From assembly GCF_022662335.1 (NCBI RefSeq), contig NZ_JAKNQJ010000001.1, positions 372,001 to 436,000 on the forward strand: a DNA stretch of 64,000 bases, given 5' to 3'. The stretch comes from Sphingomonas sp. CROZ-RG-20F-R02-07 (lineage in GTDB: Bacteria > Pseudomonadota > Alphaproteobacteria > Sphingomonadales > Sphingomonadaceae). Of this stretch, positions 12,135 to 20,845 are shown piece after piece (positions within the stretch are counted from its first letter, which is position 1; each line of letters begins with the position of its first letter). The notes beneath the pieces were generated by a model, which ran no database searches, was not told the DNA's origin, and worked only from the letters and a program-made list of their open reading frames with translations. Made by a program: the position numbers and the translations under genes.

Positions 12135-12619
12135 CAATCGACCACGATGAGCGGCTGATCGAATTCGACCGGCTGGCCGTTCTCGACGAACACCGCGCTG
12201 ACCGTGCCGGCGCTGGGGGCGAGGATCGGGTTCATCACCTTCATCGCCTCGACGATCAGCAGCGTGTCGCCGGCCGCGACCCGCTGGCCGACGCCGGCGA
12301 AGGGCTTGGCGCCGGGCTCGGCCGACAGATAGGCGGTGCCGACCATCGGCGAGCGGACTGTATTGGCCGATACTGCCGGGGCGGATGCCCCCGTCTCGCT
12401 CGCGATCGCCGCGGCGGGCAGCGTCGGGGCGGGCGCGGCGGCCGGCGGCGGTGCATAATGCGCCACCGATGCGACGGGCGCGGCCTTGCGCGCCACGCGG
12501 ATCTTGCGATCGCCGTCCTCGACCTCGATCTCGGTCAGCTGGGTGGTATCGAGCAGTTCGGCGAGCTGGCGGACGAGTTCCACGTCGACCCGGATCGCAT
12601 CGTCTTGGGGCTGTGTCAT
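12134..12619 (-). CDS. accB: Acetyl-CoA carboxylase biotin carboxyl carrier protein
   Basis: A 161-residue carrier. The N-terminal ~45 residues are the usual AccB dimerisation segment, residues ~48-85 form an Ala/Pro linker, and the C-terminal biotinyl domain carries EAMKVMN with the biotinylated lysine at about position 127. The second hydrophobic residue of the motif is Val instead of the common Met, which is tolerated. GGAGG lies seven bases before the ATG. It is cotranscribed with accC downstream and aroQ upstream. Confidence 0.95.
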
Positions 12620-12633
12620 GGCCAAGCCTCCTG

Positions 12634-13068
12634 TCAGATGCGCGCCGCCGCTTCAAGCGCGAGCATGTAGGAAAGCGCGCCGAAACCGGCGATCGTTCCG
12701 CGTGCGGCCTGCCCGACGAGGCTCACATGGCGAAACGCCTCGCGCCGGTGCGGGTTGGACAGATGCACCTCGATCACCGGCGTCCTCACCGCCTTGATCG
12801 CATCGTGGATCGCCACGGAGGTGTGCGTAAAGCCCGCGGCGTTGAGCAGCACGGCGCGCGCCTCGCGCGCCTGCGCCTCGTGCAGCCAGTCGACCAGATG
12901 ACCTTCATGGTTGGACTGGCGCAGGTCGATCTCCAGCCCAAGCTCGCGGGCGCGATCCTCCAGCCGGCCGGCGATGTCGTCCAGCGTATCGTGGCCGTAG
13001 ATCTCGGGCTCGCGCAGGCCGAGCAGGTTCAGGTTGGGGCCGTTCAGGACATAGATGGTGTCGGGCAT
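12634..13068 (-). CDS. aroQ: 3-dehydroquinate dehydratase, type II
   Basis: A 144-residue type II dehydroquinase of the shikimate pathway, removing water from 3-dehydroquinate. The N terminus has [18 protein letters not shown], which contains the catalytic tyrosine and arginine. [16 protein letters not shown] and [14 protein letters not shown] carry the active-site histidine and the lid arginines. The ATG at MPDTIY gives the normal family length; an upstream in-frame TTG is less likely. It leads the aroQ-accB-accC operon, with 14 bases to accB. Confidence 0.95.
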   Translation of the reverse strand: MPDTIYVLNGPNLNLLGLREPEIYGHDTLDDIAGRLEDRARELGLEIDLRQSNHEGHLVDWLHEAQAREARAVLLNAAGFTHTSVAIHDAIKAVRTPVIEVHLSNPHRREAFRHVSLVGQAARGTIAGFGALSYMLALEAAARI

Positions 13069-13130
13069 CGTCGCGCTATGGCCTCGCAAATGGGGATGGC
13101 CCGGTCTATATCGGTGCCGGAGATACCGCC

Positions 13131-13331
13131 ATGGCCACGATACCCGAAAGTGAGAACGCGCCGCTCGATATCCGCGAGCAGATCGCGCGGATCGACAAGC
13201 TGATCGTCGAGGCGGGCAAGACCCGGCAGGACACGCGCTTCGCGCCGCTCACGCTGGTGTTCACCGGAATGGGTGCCGCGGCCGCCTTCTTCGCCGCCGG
13301 CGTGGCCTTCACCAAGCTTCTCATTCACTGA
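13131..13331 (+). CDS. Small single-pass membrane protein
   Basis: A 66-residue protein with a charged N-terminal half (residues ~1-40) and one hydrophobic helix at about residues 42-64 (LVFTGMGAAAAFFAAGVAFT). CGGAGA lies upstream of the ATG. It is divergent from aroQ and nine bases ahead of the thiS-thiG fusion, so it may be cotranscribed with that gene. I do not recognise the family; a link to thiazole synthesis is only positional. Confidence 0.6.
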   Translation: MATIPESENAPLDIREQIARIDKLIVEAGKTRQDTRFAPLTLVFTGMGAAAAFFAAGVAFTKLLIH

Positions 13332-13340
13332 GTTTAATTC

Positions 13341-14345
13341 ATGCACAATGACGGAACCGTGTCGATCACGGTCAATGGCGACCACAAGCGTGTGGCCGCG
13401 GGCCTCAGCATCGCGGCGCTTGCCTCCGAACTGGGGCTGGTGCCCGAAAAGGTCGCGGTGGAGCGCAACCTCGAGGTCGTGCCACGCTCGACGCTCGGCG
13501 AGGTGATGGTCGAGGACGGCGACGATTTCGAGATCGTGCATTTCGTCGGCGGCGGGGATCATCCGCGCCCGATCGCGGACGACAGCTGGAGCGTGGCGGG
13601 CCGCACCTTCCGCTCGCGGCTGATCGTCGGCACGGGCAAGTACAAGGATTTCGCCCAGAACGCCGCGGCGCTCGCGGCATCGGGTGCGGAGATCGTGACG
13701 GTGGCGGTGCGCCGCGTGAACGTCAGCGACCCGAACGCGCCGATGCTCACCGACTTCATCGATCCGAAGAAAATCACCTATCTGCCCAATACCGCGGGCT
13801 GTTTCGATGCCGAATCGGCGATCCGCACGCTGCGTCTGGCGCGCGAGGCGGGCGGTTGGGATCTGGTGAAGCTGGAGGTGCTGGGCGAGGCCCGCACGCT
13901 CTATCCCGACATGGTCGAGACACTGCGCGCGACCGAGGTGCTGGCCAGGGAGGGGTTCCTGCCGATGGTCTATTGCGTGGACGACCCGATCGCGGCGAAG
14001 CGGCTGGAGAATGCGGGCGCGGTGGCGATCATGCCGCTCGGCGCGCCGATCGGCTCGGGGCTGGGCATCCAGAACCGCGTGACGATCCGCCTGATCGTCG
14101 AGGGGGCAGGCGTGCCCGTGCTGGTCGATGCGGGCGTGGGCACCGCGAGCGACGCGGCGGTCGCGATGGAGCTCGGCTGCGACGGCGTGCTGATGAACAC
14201 CGCGATCGCCGAGGCCAAGGACCCGATCATGATGGCGTCGGCGATGTGCCACGCGGTGGAGGCGGGGCGCCTGTCCTATCTGGCCGGGCGGATGGGGCAG
14301 CGTCGCTACGCCGATCCGTCGAGCCCGCTCGCCGGCCTGATCTGA
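13341..14345 (+). CDS. thiG: Single-chain ThiS-ThiG: sulfur carrier fused to thiazole synthase
   Basis: A 334-residue protein. Residues 1-72 are a ThiS ubiquitin-like domain ending in GGG (70-72), and residues ~83-334 are a full ThiG thiazole synthase. The Schiff-base lysine is in LVKLEVLGE (about residue 177), and the phosphate-binding [11 protein letters not shown] and [14 protein letters not shown] are present. ThiS normally needs a free C-terminal glycine for thiocarboxylation; here that glycine is buried before a ~10-residue linker. Either the chain is cleaved or sulfur is delivered differently. No thiamine riboswitch is visible upstream. Confidence 0.92.
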   Translation: MHNDGTVSITVNGDHKRVAAGLSIAALASELGLVPEKVAVERNLEVVPRSTLGEVMVEDGDDFEIVHFVGGGDHPRPIADDSWSVAGRTFRSRLIVGTGKYKDFAQNAAALAASGAEIVTVAVRRVNVSDPNAPMLTDFIDPKKITYLPNTAGCFDAESAIRTLRLAREAGGWDLVKLEVLGEARTLYPDMVETLRATEVLAREGFLPMVYCVDDPIAAKRLENAGAVAIMPLGAPIGSGLGIQNRVTIRLIVEGAGVPVLVDAGVGTASDAAVAMELGCDGVLMNTAIAEAKDPIMMASAMCHAVEAGRLSYLAGRMGQRRYADPSSPLAGLI

Positions 14346-14375
14346 GCCGGAGGGTTCGCGCCGGGATCGCGCGGA

Positions 14376-14400
14376 GGAACCCCGTTTCGGTTCGGCCGTT
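14376..14400 (+). promoter_or_regulatory. EcfG-type general stress promoter of csbD
   Basis: GGAAC (14376-14380) and CGTT (14397-14400) are separated by exactly 16 bases, the consensus for EcfG-type sigma factors of the alphaproteobacterial general stress response. It lies 53 bases before the CsbD start codon. CsbD proteins are frequent members of this regulon. Confidence 0.8.
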
Positions 14401-14453
14401 AATCCCTTGCGAAACCAACGGACACGGTGTCCGCGACCGCGATGGAGGCCATC

Positions 14454-14636
14454 ATGGGCGAACTGACCGACAAGATCAAAGGCAATGTCGACGAAGCCGT
14501 CGGCAAGGTGAAGCAGGCGATCGGCGGCCATCAGGGCGATTCCGAACTCCACGACGAGGGCGCCGCGCAGGAGCTGAAGGGCAAGGGCGAGCAGGCCAAG
14601 GGCTCGGTCAAGGGCGCGCTCGGCGACGATATCTGA
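14454..14636 (+). CDS. CsbD family stress protein
   Basis: A 60-residue, highly charged, Gly/Lys/Glu-rich protein of the CsbD family: DKIKGNVDEAVGKVKQAIG followed by KGKGEQAKGSVKGALGD. Members are abundant, partly disordered stress-induced proteins whose biochemical role is unclear. The ATG at MGELTD is preferred because GGAGG lies five bases before it; an in-frame GTG lies 27 bases upstream. It forms its own transcription unit, with a GGAAC-N16-CGTT promoter upstream and a strong terminator immediately downstream. Confidence 0.9.
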   Translation: MGELTDKIKGNVDEAVGKVKQAIGGHQGDSELHDEGAAQELKGKGEQAKGSVKGALGDDI

Positions 14637-14659
14637 TCGACGCGAACCGATGATGCGAT

Positions 14660-14692
14660 GGGCCGCTCCGGGATGCCGGGGCGGCCCTTTTT
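14660..14692 (+). terminator. Rho-independent terminator of csbD
   Basis: A 12-base stem (14660-14671 with 14676-14687, one G-T wobble) with a GATG loop is followed directly by TTTTT. It lies 24 bases after the csbD stop. Confidence 0.9.
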
Positions 14693-14820
14693 GCGTCGTA
14701 CTGGTCTCGGCAAGGAGAATCTGGAGCGAACGACGCTGGTTCGATTCATCTAGGCAGTCCTTGCCCAGCCACCGGAGCAGCGTCACGCAAATCCATTCCA
14801 GAGTTTGCCGACATGACATC

Positions 14821-14914
14821 GATCCGTTCGCCCTGAGCTTGTCGAAGGGCCTGACCCGAATGCGAATCTACGCCTGCGGAGAGCGTGCTTCGACAAGCTC
14901 AGCACGAACGGATC
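14821..14914. repeat. Inverted-repeat element, copy 1 of the CTGAGCTTGTCGAAG family
   Basis: Two ~30-base arms (14821-14850 and 14884-14914) are inverted copies sharing GATCCGTTCG and CTGAGCTTGTCGAAG, separated by 33 bases. Each arm also folds alone: GCCCT pairs with AGGGC in the first and GTGCT with AGCAC in the second, so the differences between arms preserve pairing. A second element of this kind lies at 51507-51597. It occupies the 254-base gap between the csbD terminator and the L,D-transpeptidase gene; nothing else is seen there. Confidence 0.75.
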
Positions 14915-14946
14915 TCGTGATCGGATCAGGCTAATGTCAGCCCGCT

Positions 14947-15666
14947 TTAGATCGCCTTGACCTGCCCGCCCAGATCGAGCGTCTCGCCGCGCGTCACGAT
15001 CACCCAGTCGCCGAGTTTCGTCGCGCCGAACAGCTTCTTCGCGAACGCGACGGGCACGCCGATACAGCCATGCGTGGCATAGTCCGCCGCGATCGGGCTG
15101 CCGTGGATCGACACGCCGTCGTTGGTCAGCCGCAGCATGTACGGCATCGGCGCGTGATAGAGGTTGGAGACGTGGTGCGCGTCCTTCTGCGTGATCGGGA
15201 ACACGCCGAGCGGCGTCGGCATGCCGTCGTCGCCATAGATCACCGCGGTCGTCCCGATCTCATAGCCGCCGCGGAAGATCGAGAGCACGCTCGCCTTGGT
15301 ATCCACGGTGATGAGGATGGGGCCGGCGGGTACGCCTGCCTCGTCCCAGAACCAGTCGCCGAACCGGATCGCGCCATGCGTATCGAGCACGCGGCGGATG
15401 ACCGTGCCAGCGGGCGCCGTTCGCGGTTGGGCGGGTGCGGGTGCGGGTGCGGCGGGCAGGGGCGTGGGCGCGGGGGCGGCGGAGGCCAGCTTCGCCGGAT
15501 CCACCGCGATCGGGACCGGCCTGGCAGGGCGCGGCGTGGGCGAGGCGGCGGCGGCGCGGGTCGCGAGCGTCGGCGCAGCGGTCGGGGCGGTCGCGAGCCG
15601 GGCGCCGATCGCGACGACGCCGAGGAGCAGAATTGCCTGTGCGCCGCTGCGCGCGATCGCTGCCAT
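14947..15666 (-). CDS. Exported L,D-transpeptidase family protein (YkuD domain)
   Basis: A 239-residue protein. The N-terminal hydrophobic segment (residues ~8-25) looks like a signal sequence or anchor, followed by an Ala/Pro-rich linker to about residue 90 and a C-terminal YkuD domain. The catalytic motif is SIHGSP...THGCIGVP, with the cysteine in HGC and a G where many family members have S or R-x-S. Such enzymes crosslink peptidoglycan or attach proteins to it in the periplasm. CGGAG precedes the ATG. It is a single gene, downstream of the ThDP enzyme gene on the same strand. Confidence 0.88.
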   Translation of the reverse strand: MAAIARSGAQAILLLGVVAIGARLATAPTAAPTLATRAAAASPTPRPARPVPIAVDPAKLASAAPAPTPLPAAPAPAPAQPRTAPAGTVIRRVLDTHGAIRFGDWFWDEAGVPAGPILITVDTKASVLSIFRGGYEIGTTAVIYGDDGMPTPLGVFPITQKDAHHVSNLYHAPMPYMLRLTNDGVSIHGSPIAADYATHGCIGVPVAFAKKLFGATKLGDWVIVTRGETLDLGGQVKAI

Positions 15667-15770
15667 GTTCGTGCTCCGGATGGTTGCCGGCCTTCCCGAT
15701 CGCGCAAAGTCGCGCGCGCCGCCAGCGCCGAATCGGGCGCGTGTCGGATCGGGACGCCCGGCGCGCGCGT

Positions 15771-17414
15771 TTACCTTTTCAGCGCGGAGAGCGTCAGGCG
15801 GGGGGTGATCGCCTCGATATCGGTCTTGAGATGGAGCAGCCGCACACCGGTTTCGGCCATCGCGCGGTCGAGCGCGGGGGCAAAATCCGCGGTGCGCGTG
15901 ATCGTCTCCGCCCAGCCGCCATAGGCCCGCGCGAGTGCGGCAAAATCGGGGTTGCCGAGCGCCGTCGCGGTCGTCCGGCCGGGGAACTCGCGCTCCTGGT
16001 GCATGCGGATCGTGCCGTAGGCGCCGTTGTCGATCACCAGTATGAGTACGTTCGCGCCGTGCTGCACCGCGGTCGCCAGCTCCTGGCCGTTCATCAGGAA
16101 ACAGCCATCGCCCGCCAGCGCCACGACGCACCGGCCGGGATCGCGCACGCTCGCGGCGATCGCGGCGGGCAGGCCATAGCCCATCGCGCCCGCGGTCGGC
16201 GCGAGCTGCGTGCCGGGCCCGGCATAGCGCCAGTAACGATGCCACCAGCCGCTGTAATTGCCCGCGCCGTTGCAGATGACGGTGTCCGCCGGAAGCGCAT
16301 CGCGCATCGCCGCGACGCAGGGGCCGAGATCGAGCGCGACGTCGCCCCGCGGGCGCGGCGTGGACCAATCCCGATACTCGGCATGCGCCTCGCGCGCCGC
16401 CTCCAGCGGCGGCAGATCGATCGAGAGCAGCGCATCGGCGAACCGCGCCATGCCGGCACAGATGGCCAGATCGGCATGATAGGTCCGCTCCAGCTCCTCG
16501 GGATCGGGATGGACATGGACGATGCGCTGCCCCGGATGATCCGGCGTGACGAGCGCATAGCCGTCGGTCGTCGCCTCGCCGAGCCGCGCGCCGATCACCA
16601 GCAACAGGTCCGCGTCGCGGATCCGCGCGGTCAGCCGGGGATTGGGACCATAGCCGAGATTGCCCGCCCAGGCAGGGCTGGCATTGGCGATCGCATCCTG
16701 CCGGCGGAACCCGCTGGCGACGGGCACGCCGCTCCGCTCCGCCCACGCCGCCACGTCGCGCGCGGCCGCCTCGTCCCAGCCGGCACCGCCGACGATCATT
16801 ATCGGCCGTTCGGCTTCGGCGAGCATCCCGGCGAGCGCGCCCATCGCGACCGGATCGGCGGCCTGCACCAGCCGTTCCACCCGCGGCCGGTCGACCGCCG
16901 CCACCGTGTCGAGCAGCATGTCCTCGGGCAGCGCCAGCACCACCGGGCCCGGCCGCCCGTTCATCGCGGTGGCATAGGCGCGCGCGACATATTCGGGGAT
17001 GCGGCGGGCATCGTCGATCCGCGCCGCCCATTTGGCGAGTGGCGCGAACATCGCGGCGAAATCCACCTCCTGAAACGCCTCGCGGTCGCGCGTGCCGCGA
17101 TCGACGTCGCCGATGAAGAGGATCATCGGCTGCGAATCCTGCATCGCCACATGGACGCCGATCGAGGCGTTGGTCGCGCCCGGCCCGCGCGTGACGAAGG
17201 CGATGCCGGGCCGGTGGGTGAGCGTGCCGTCCGCGCACGCCATGAACGCCGCGCCGCCCTCCTGCCGGCACGTCACGAGGTCGATCGCCGGGGTGTCGTG
17301 CAGCGCGTCGAGCACCGCGAGGAAGCTTTCGCCGGGCACGGTGAAGATGCGTTCGCAGCCCTGTGCGACGAGTTGGTCGACGAGGATGCGGCCGCCGGTT
17401 CGGATTTCGGTCAT
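15771..17414 (-). CDS. Thiamine-diphosphate-dependent enzyme, acetolactate synthase-like
   Basis: A 547-residue ThDP enzyme with the usual three domains: N-terminal Pyr domain (catalytic glutamate in CRQEGGAAF), central domain and C-terminal PP domain with the ThDP-binding GDGCFLMNGQEL...DNGAYG. The active-site environment and lack of a small regulatory subunit argue against biosynthetic acetolactate synthase. Relatives include catabolic decarboxylases and carboligases. It is divergent from an SMP-30 lactonase gene, so a part in sugar-acid or ketoacid catabolism is plausible but unproven. The upstream ribosome site is weak. Confidence 0.82.
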   Translation of the reverse strand: MTEIRTGGRILVDQLVAQGCERIFTVPGESFLAVLDALHDTPAIDLVTCRQEGGAAFMACADGTLTHRPGIAFVTRGPGATNASIGVHVAMQDSQPMILFIGDVDRGTRDREAFQEVDFAAMFAPLAKWAARIDDARRIPEYVARAYATAMNGRPGPVVLALPEDMLLDTVAAVDRPRVERLVQAADPVAMGALAGMLAEAERPIMIVGGAGWDEAAARDVAAWAERSGVPVASGFRRQDAIANASPAWAGNLGYGPNPRLTARIRDADLLLVIGARLGEATTDGYALVTPDHPGQRIVHVHPDPEELERTYHADLAICAGMARFADALLSIDLPPLEAAREAHAEYRDWSTPRPRGDVALDLGPCVAAMRDALPADTVICNGAGNYSGWWHRYWRYAGPGTQLAPTAGAMGYGLPAAIAASVRDPGRCVVALAGDGCFLMNGQELATAVQHGANVLILVIDNGAYGTIRMHQEREFPGRTTATALGNPDFAALARAYGGWAETITRTADFAPALDRAMAETGVRLLHLKTDIEAITPRLTLSALKR

Positions 17415-17445
17415 GCGCGGGTTCTGGCGCCCGGCGGCGCCGCTG

Positions 17446-17490
17446 TCGAGACTTGGGCCGTCGAGACTTGGGCCGTCGAGACTTGGCATG
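17446..17490. repeat. Tandem 15-base repeat between divergent genes
   Basis: TCGAGACTTGGGCCG occurs twice in perfect tandem (17446-17460, 17461-17475), followed by a third copy that keeps the first 11 bases (17476-17490). It sits in the 150-base space between the divergent ThDP enzyme and SMP-30 genes, 32 bases upstream of the former. It may be a regulator-binding array or simply slipped-strand expansion. Confidence 0.7.
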
Positions 17491-17564
17491 CGGCGGTGGA
17501 CGCGGTTAGTCTCGCCGTGACGACGGACGCTCACCGCGGCGCCCGCGCTGTGCTGGAGAGACCG

Positions 17565-18482
17565 ATGACTGAATGGACGCTCGTCGCCGATGGGCTGCGT
17601 TTCCCCGAAGGCCCCGTGGCGATGGCCGATGGCAGCGTCATCCTGGTCGAGATCGAAGCCGGGCGGATTACCCGGGTGCACGCGAATGGCCAAAAGGAGA
17701 CGATCGCGGAGCCGGGCGGCGGCCCCAACGGGCTCGCGATCGGCCCGGACGGCAAGCTGTATTGCTGCAACAATGGCGGCTTCAACTTCGTCGAACAGGG
17801 CGGCTATCTCGCGCCGCACGGCCAGGCGGACGATTATTCCGGCGGCCGGATCGAGCGGATCGACCTGGCGACCGGCGCGATCGAGACGCTCTATGCCGAT
17901 GGCGATTTCGACTGCCGCCTGCGTGGCCCCAACGACATCGTCTTCGACGATGCGGGCGGCTTCTGGTTCACCGATCACGGCAAGACCCGCCCGCGCGAGC
18001 GCGACGTCACCGGCATCTTCTACGCCAAGGCCGACGGCAGCCATCTGGCCGAGGTGATCTTTCCGAGCGAGAATCCGAACGGAATCGGCCTCTCGCCCGA
18101 CGGCAAGCGGCTCTATGCCGCCGAGACCTATACCTGCCGGCTGATGGCATTCGACGTCATGGCGCCGGGCCGGGTGAAGCCCGACGCGGGGCCGGGCGGG
18201 CCGGGCATCCCGCTCTACCGCCCGGCCGGCTACAAATTCTTCGATTCGCTCGGGCTGGAGGCGTGCGGCAACATCTGCGTCGCGACGATCGGCGAATGCG
18301 GCATCTCGGTGATCTCGCCCGCCGGCGAACTGGTCGAGTTCGTGCCGACCGACGACGTGTTCACCACCAACATCTGCTGGGGCGGCGCGGATATGCGCGA
18401 TGCCTATGTCACCTGTTCGGGCACCGGGCGGCTCGTCCGGACGCGCTGGCCGCGGCCGGGCCTGCGATTGCAGTATCCGTAA
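17565..18482 (+). CDS. SMP-30/gluconolactonase/LRE-like hydrolase
   Basis: A 305-residue six-bladed beta-propeller of the SMP-30/gluconolactonase family, metal-dependent lactonases that open sugar lactones or related esters. Diagnostic segments are LRFPEGPVAM (metal-binding glutamate), GGGPNGLAIGPDG, RGPNDIVFDDAGGFWFTDHG and NGIGLSPDGKRLYAAET. GGAGAG lies four bases before the ATG. It is divergent from the ThDP enzyme and 63 bases upstream of the CoA-transferase operon. The lactone substrate is unknown. Confidence 0.87.
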   Translation: MTEWTLVADGLRFPEGPVAMADGSVILVEIEAGRITRVHANGQKETIAEPGGGPNGLAIGPDGKLYCCNNGGFNFVEQGGYLAPHGQADDYSGGRIERIDLATGAIETLYADGDFDCRLRGPNDIVFDDAGGFWFTDHGKTRPRERDVTGIFYAKADGSHLAEVIFPSENPNGIGLSPDGKRLYAAETYTCRLMAFDVMAPGRVKPDAGPGGPGIPLYRPAGYKFFDSLGLEACGNICVATIGECGISVISPAGELVEFVPTDDVFTTNICWGGADMRDAYVTCSGTGRLVRTRWPRPGLRLQYP

Positions 18483-18545
18483 CGCGCACGCGTTGACCTG
18501 CCGCCCCGCGCGTCGCTATCGCGGCCAGAAGTTGGAGAGAGCCGG

Positions 18546-19253
18546 ATGAACAAGCTGTACGCCGATGCCGCCGCCGCGCTGGACGGGCTATTGTTCGACG
18601 GGATGACGATCTGCGCTGGCGGGTTCGGCCTGTGCGGCATCCCCGATCGGCTGATCGACGCGATCCGCGACGCGGGAACGAAGGACCTGACGATCGCGAG
18701 CAACAATGCCGGGATCGACGGCGAGGGGCTCGGCAAGCTGCTGCGCACGCGGCAGGTGAAGAAGATGATCTCGAGCTATGTCGGCGAGAACAAGGAGTTT
18801 GAGCGGCAATATCTCTCCGGCGAGCTGGAGGTGGAATTCTGCCCGCAAGGCACGCTCGCCGAACGCTGCCGCGCGGGCGGCGCGGGCATTCCCGGCTTTT
18901 ACACCCGCACCGGCGTCGGCACGCTGGTGGCCGAGGGCAAGGAGGTGAAGACTTTCGACGGCGAGGATTATATCCTCGAACGCGGCATCCGCGCCGATCT
19001 GGCCATCATCAAGGGGTGGAAGGCAGACGAGAGCGGCAACCTGGTGTTCCGCAAGACCGCGCGTAACTTCAACGCGCCGATGGCCACCGCGGGCAAGGTC
19101 TGCGTCGCCGAGGTGGAGGAGGTGGTGCCGACCGGCAGCCTCGATCCCGATCACATCCACCTGCCCGGCATCTATGTGAAGCGGATGATCGTCGGCAGCC
19201 CCTATGACAAGCGCATCGAGTTCCGCACGGTGCGCGAGCGCGCCGCGGCGTGA
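18546..19253 (+). CDS. 3-oxoacid (succinyl-CoA:acetoacetate) CoA-transferase subunit A
   Basis: A 235-residue alpha subunit of a family I CoA-transferase, which moves CoA from succinyl-CoA to acetoacetate or a related 3-ketoacid. Signatures are FDGMTICAGGFGLCGIPDRLI and the ENKEFERQYLSGELEVEFCPQGTLAE region. GGAGAG precedes the ATG. The stop overlaps the start of an unrelated lipoprotein gene, and the B subunit follows only after that gene. This separation of subunit genes is unusual. The probable role is ketone-body or polyhydroxybutyrate turnover. Confidence 0.93.
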   Translation: MNKLYADAAAALDGLLFDGMTICAGGFGLCGIPDRLIDAIRDAGTKDLTIASNNAGIDGEGLGKLLRTRQVKKMISSYVGENKEFERQYLSGELEVEFCPQGTLAERCRAGGAGIPGFYTRTGVGTLVAEGKEVKTFDGEDYILERGIRADLAIIKGWKADESGNLVFRKTARNFNAPMATAGKVCVAEVEEVVPTGSLDPDHIHLPGIYVKRMIVGSPYDKRIEFRTVRERAAA

Positions 19254-20125
19254 TGCGCGTGTCGCCCCGGGCCGCCCTGGCATCGGCGCTGCTGCTGGGA
19301 GGGTGCGCGACCGTGGCACCCTCGGCGCAAACGGCATCGGTGCCGCCGTCGATGCAATATCTCTATGGCTCGGGCGAGGCGGCGGCGCTGTCGGAACAGG
19401 CCTATACCGCGCTGACCGAGCATGTCCGGATGTTCGTCGCCTCGCGCGCGGCCAAGCCCGGCCCGCGCCAGTCGGTGATCCTGGCACCCGGCACCACGCT
19501 CGAACGGATGGTCACGCTGCCCTGTGGCGACAAGCCGGTCGCCGCGGTGTTCGACATGGACGAGACCGCGGTGCTGAACCTCGGCTATGAATATGACGCG
19601 GCGCGGCGCGCGGGCCCCTACGACCAGGCGCGCTGGGATCGTTGGGAGCGGACCGGTGGCGACCGGATCGTCGCGGCGCCGGGTGCGGCCCGCGCCTTCT
19701 ACGAATTGCGGCGGATGGGCGTCACCGTCATCGTCAACAGCAACCGGACCGCGGCCGCCGCGAACCAGACCGCGCAGGCGCTGGCGGGTGCGGGGCTCGG
19801 CCGCTTCGTGCACGGCGAGACGCTGTTCCTGCGCGGCGATGTGGACGGCAAGGCGGCCAAGGACGGGCGGCGCACCGCGATCGCTGCGCGCTGGTGCGTG
19901 GCGGCGATGGCGGGGGATCAGCTCGCCGACTTCACCGATCTGTTCGACCAGCCGCCCGCCACGCGGCGGGCGGCGGTGTCGGCGGTGCCGGCGTCGCGCT
20001 TCTTCGGGGTCTGGTGGTTCGTGCTGCCCAACCCGGTCTATGGCACGGGGCTGGAGGGCGGCTGGAACGACGTGTTCCCCGCCGGCAAACGCTGGGCGGA
20101 CGCCCCGGCCAAGGGAGAGCGATGA
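19253..20125 (+). CDS. e(P4)-type lipoprotein 5'-nucleotidase/acid phosphatase
   Basis: A 290-residue HAD class IIIB phosphatase. The N terminus is a lipoprotein signal with lipobox LLGGC, so the protein should be anchored to the outer membrane, facing the periplasm. Catalytic aspartates are in [11 protein letters not shown], the second HAD motif is at VIVNSNRT, and later motifs ([11 protein letters not shown]) are present. Related proteins dephosphorylate nucleotides such as NMN or AMP outside the cytoplasm. The ATG shares a base with the scoA-type stop and its own stop overlaps the next start, so the gene is coupled on both sides inside a cytoplasmic CoA-transferase operon. Confidence 0.88.
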   Translation: MRVSPRAALASALLLGGCATVAPSAQTASVPPSMQYLYGSGEAAALSEQAYTALTEHVRMFVASRAAKPGPRQSVILAPGTTLERMVTLPCGDKPVAAVFDMDETAVLNLGYEYDAARRAGPYDQARWDRWERTGGDRIVAAPGAARAFYELRRMGVTVIVNSNRTAAAANQTAQALAGAGLGRFVHGETLFLRGDVDGKAAKDGRRTAIAARWCVAAMAGDQLADFTDLFDQPPATRRAAVSAVPASRFFGVWWFVLPNPVYGTGLEGGWNDVFPAGKRWADAPAKGER

Positions 20126-20760
20126 TGGCGTGGGACCGCAACCAAATGGCCGCGCGCGCCGCACGGGAGCTGCGCGACGGCTATTACGTCAACCTGGGCA
20201 TCGGCATCCCGACCTTGGTCGCGAACAATATTCCGGAGGGCATGACGGTCACGCTGCAGAGCGAGAACGGGATGCTGGGGATCGGACCCTTCCCCTATGA
20301 CGACGAGGTCGATCCCGACCTCATCAACGCGGGCAAGCAGACGATCAGCGAGTTGCCGCAATCGGCCTATTTCAGTTCCGCCGACAGCTTCGCGATGATC
20401 CGCGGCGGGCATATCGACCTGACCGTGCTCGGCGCGATGGAAGTGTCCGAAGGGGGCGACATCGCCAACTGGATGATCCCCGGCAAGATGATAAAGGGCA
20501 TGGGCGGCGCGATGGATCTGGTCGCCGGCGTCAAGCGGATCATCGTGGTGATGGACCATGTCGCCAAGGACGGCAGCCCCAAGTTCATCCCCGCCTGCAC
20601 CCTGCCGCTGACGGGCCGCAACGTGGTGGACATGATCGTCACCGATCTGGCGGTGTTCCAGCGGCCCGACCACATCGTGCCGTTTCGCCTGATCGAGACC
20701 GCGCCGGGCGTCTCCGCCGACGAGATCGCCGCCAAGACGACGGCGCACTACACCGCCTGA
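20122..20760 (+). CDS. 3-oxoacid CoA-transferase subunit B
   Basis: A 212-residue beta subunit matching the A subunit encoded 870 bases upstream. The catalytic glutamate lies in the [10 protein letters not shown] motif, and [21 protein letters not shown] is the conserved C-terminal region. The first of two adjacent ATGs overlaps the lipoprotein stop (ATGA); the second would also fit the GGGAG site. The heterotetramer is cytoplasmic. The operon ends here; about 85 bases follow before the next gene. Confidence 0.93.
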   Translation: MMAWDRNQMAARAARELRDGYYVNLGIGIPTLVANNIPEGMTVTLQSENGMLGIGPFPYDDEVDPDLINAGKQTISELPQSAYFSSADSFAMIRGGHIDLTVLGAMEVSEGGDIANWMIPGKMIKGMGGAMDLVAGVKRIIVVMDHVAKDGSPKFIPACTLPLTGRNVVDMIVTDLAVFQRPDHIVPFRLIETAPGVSADEIAAKTTAHYTA

Positions 20761-20845
20761 CCCCGCCGAAACGGAGGCGTCCGGCCTCGTCGTTCCCGGC
20801 ACCCGCTTCTAGCCTGCACCCGATCGAGAAGGGTGGGGGTGCGAT

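Noticed and set aside
17446-17490. Short regular repeats that could suggest a CRISPR array
   Set aside because: The 15-base units are directly adjacent with no spacers and there are no cas genes.
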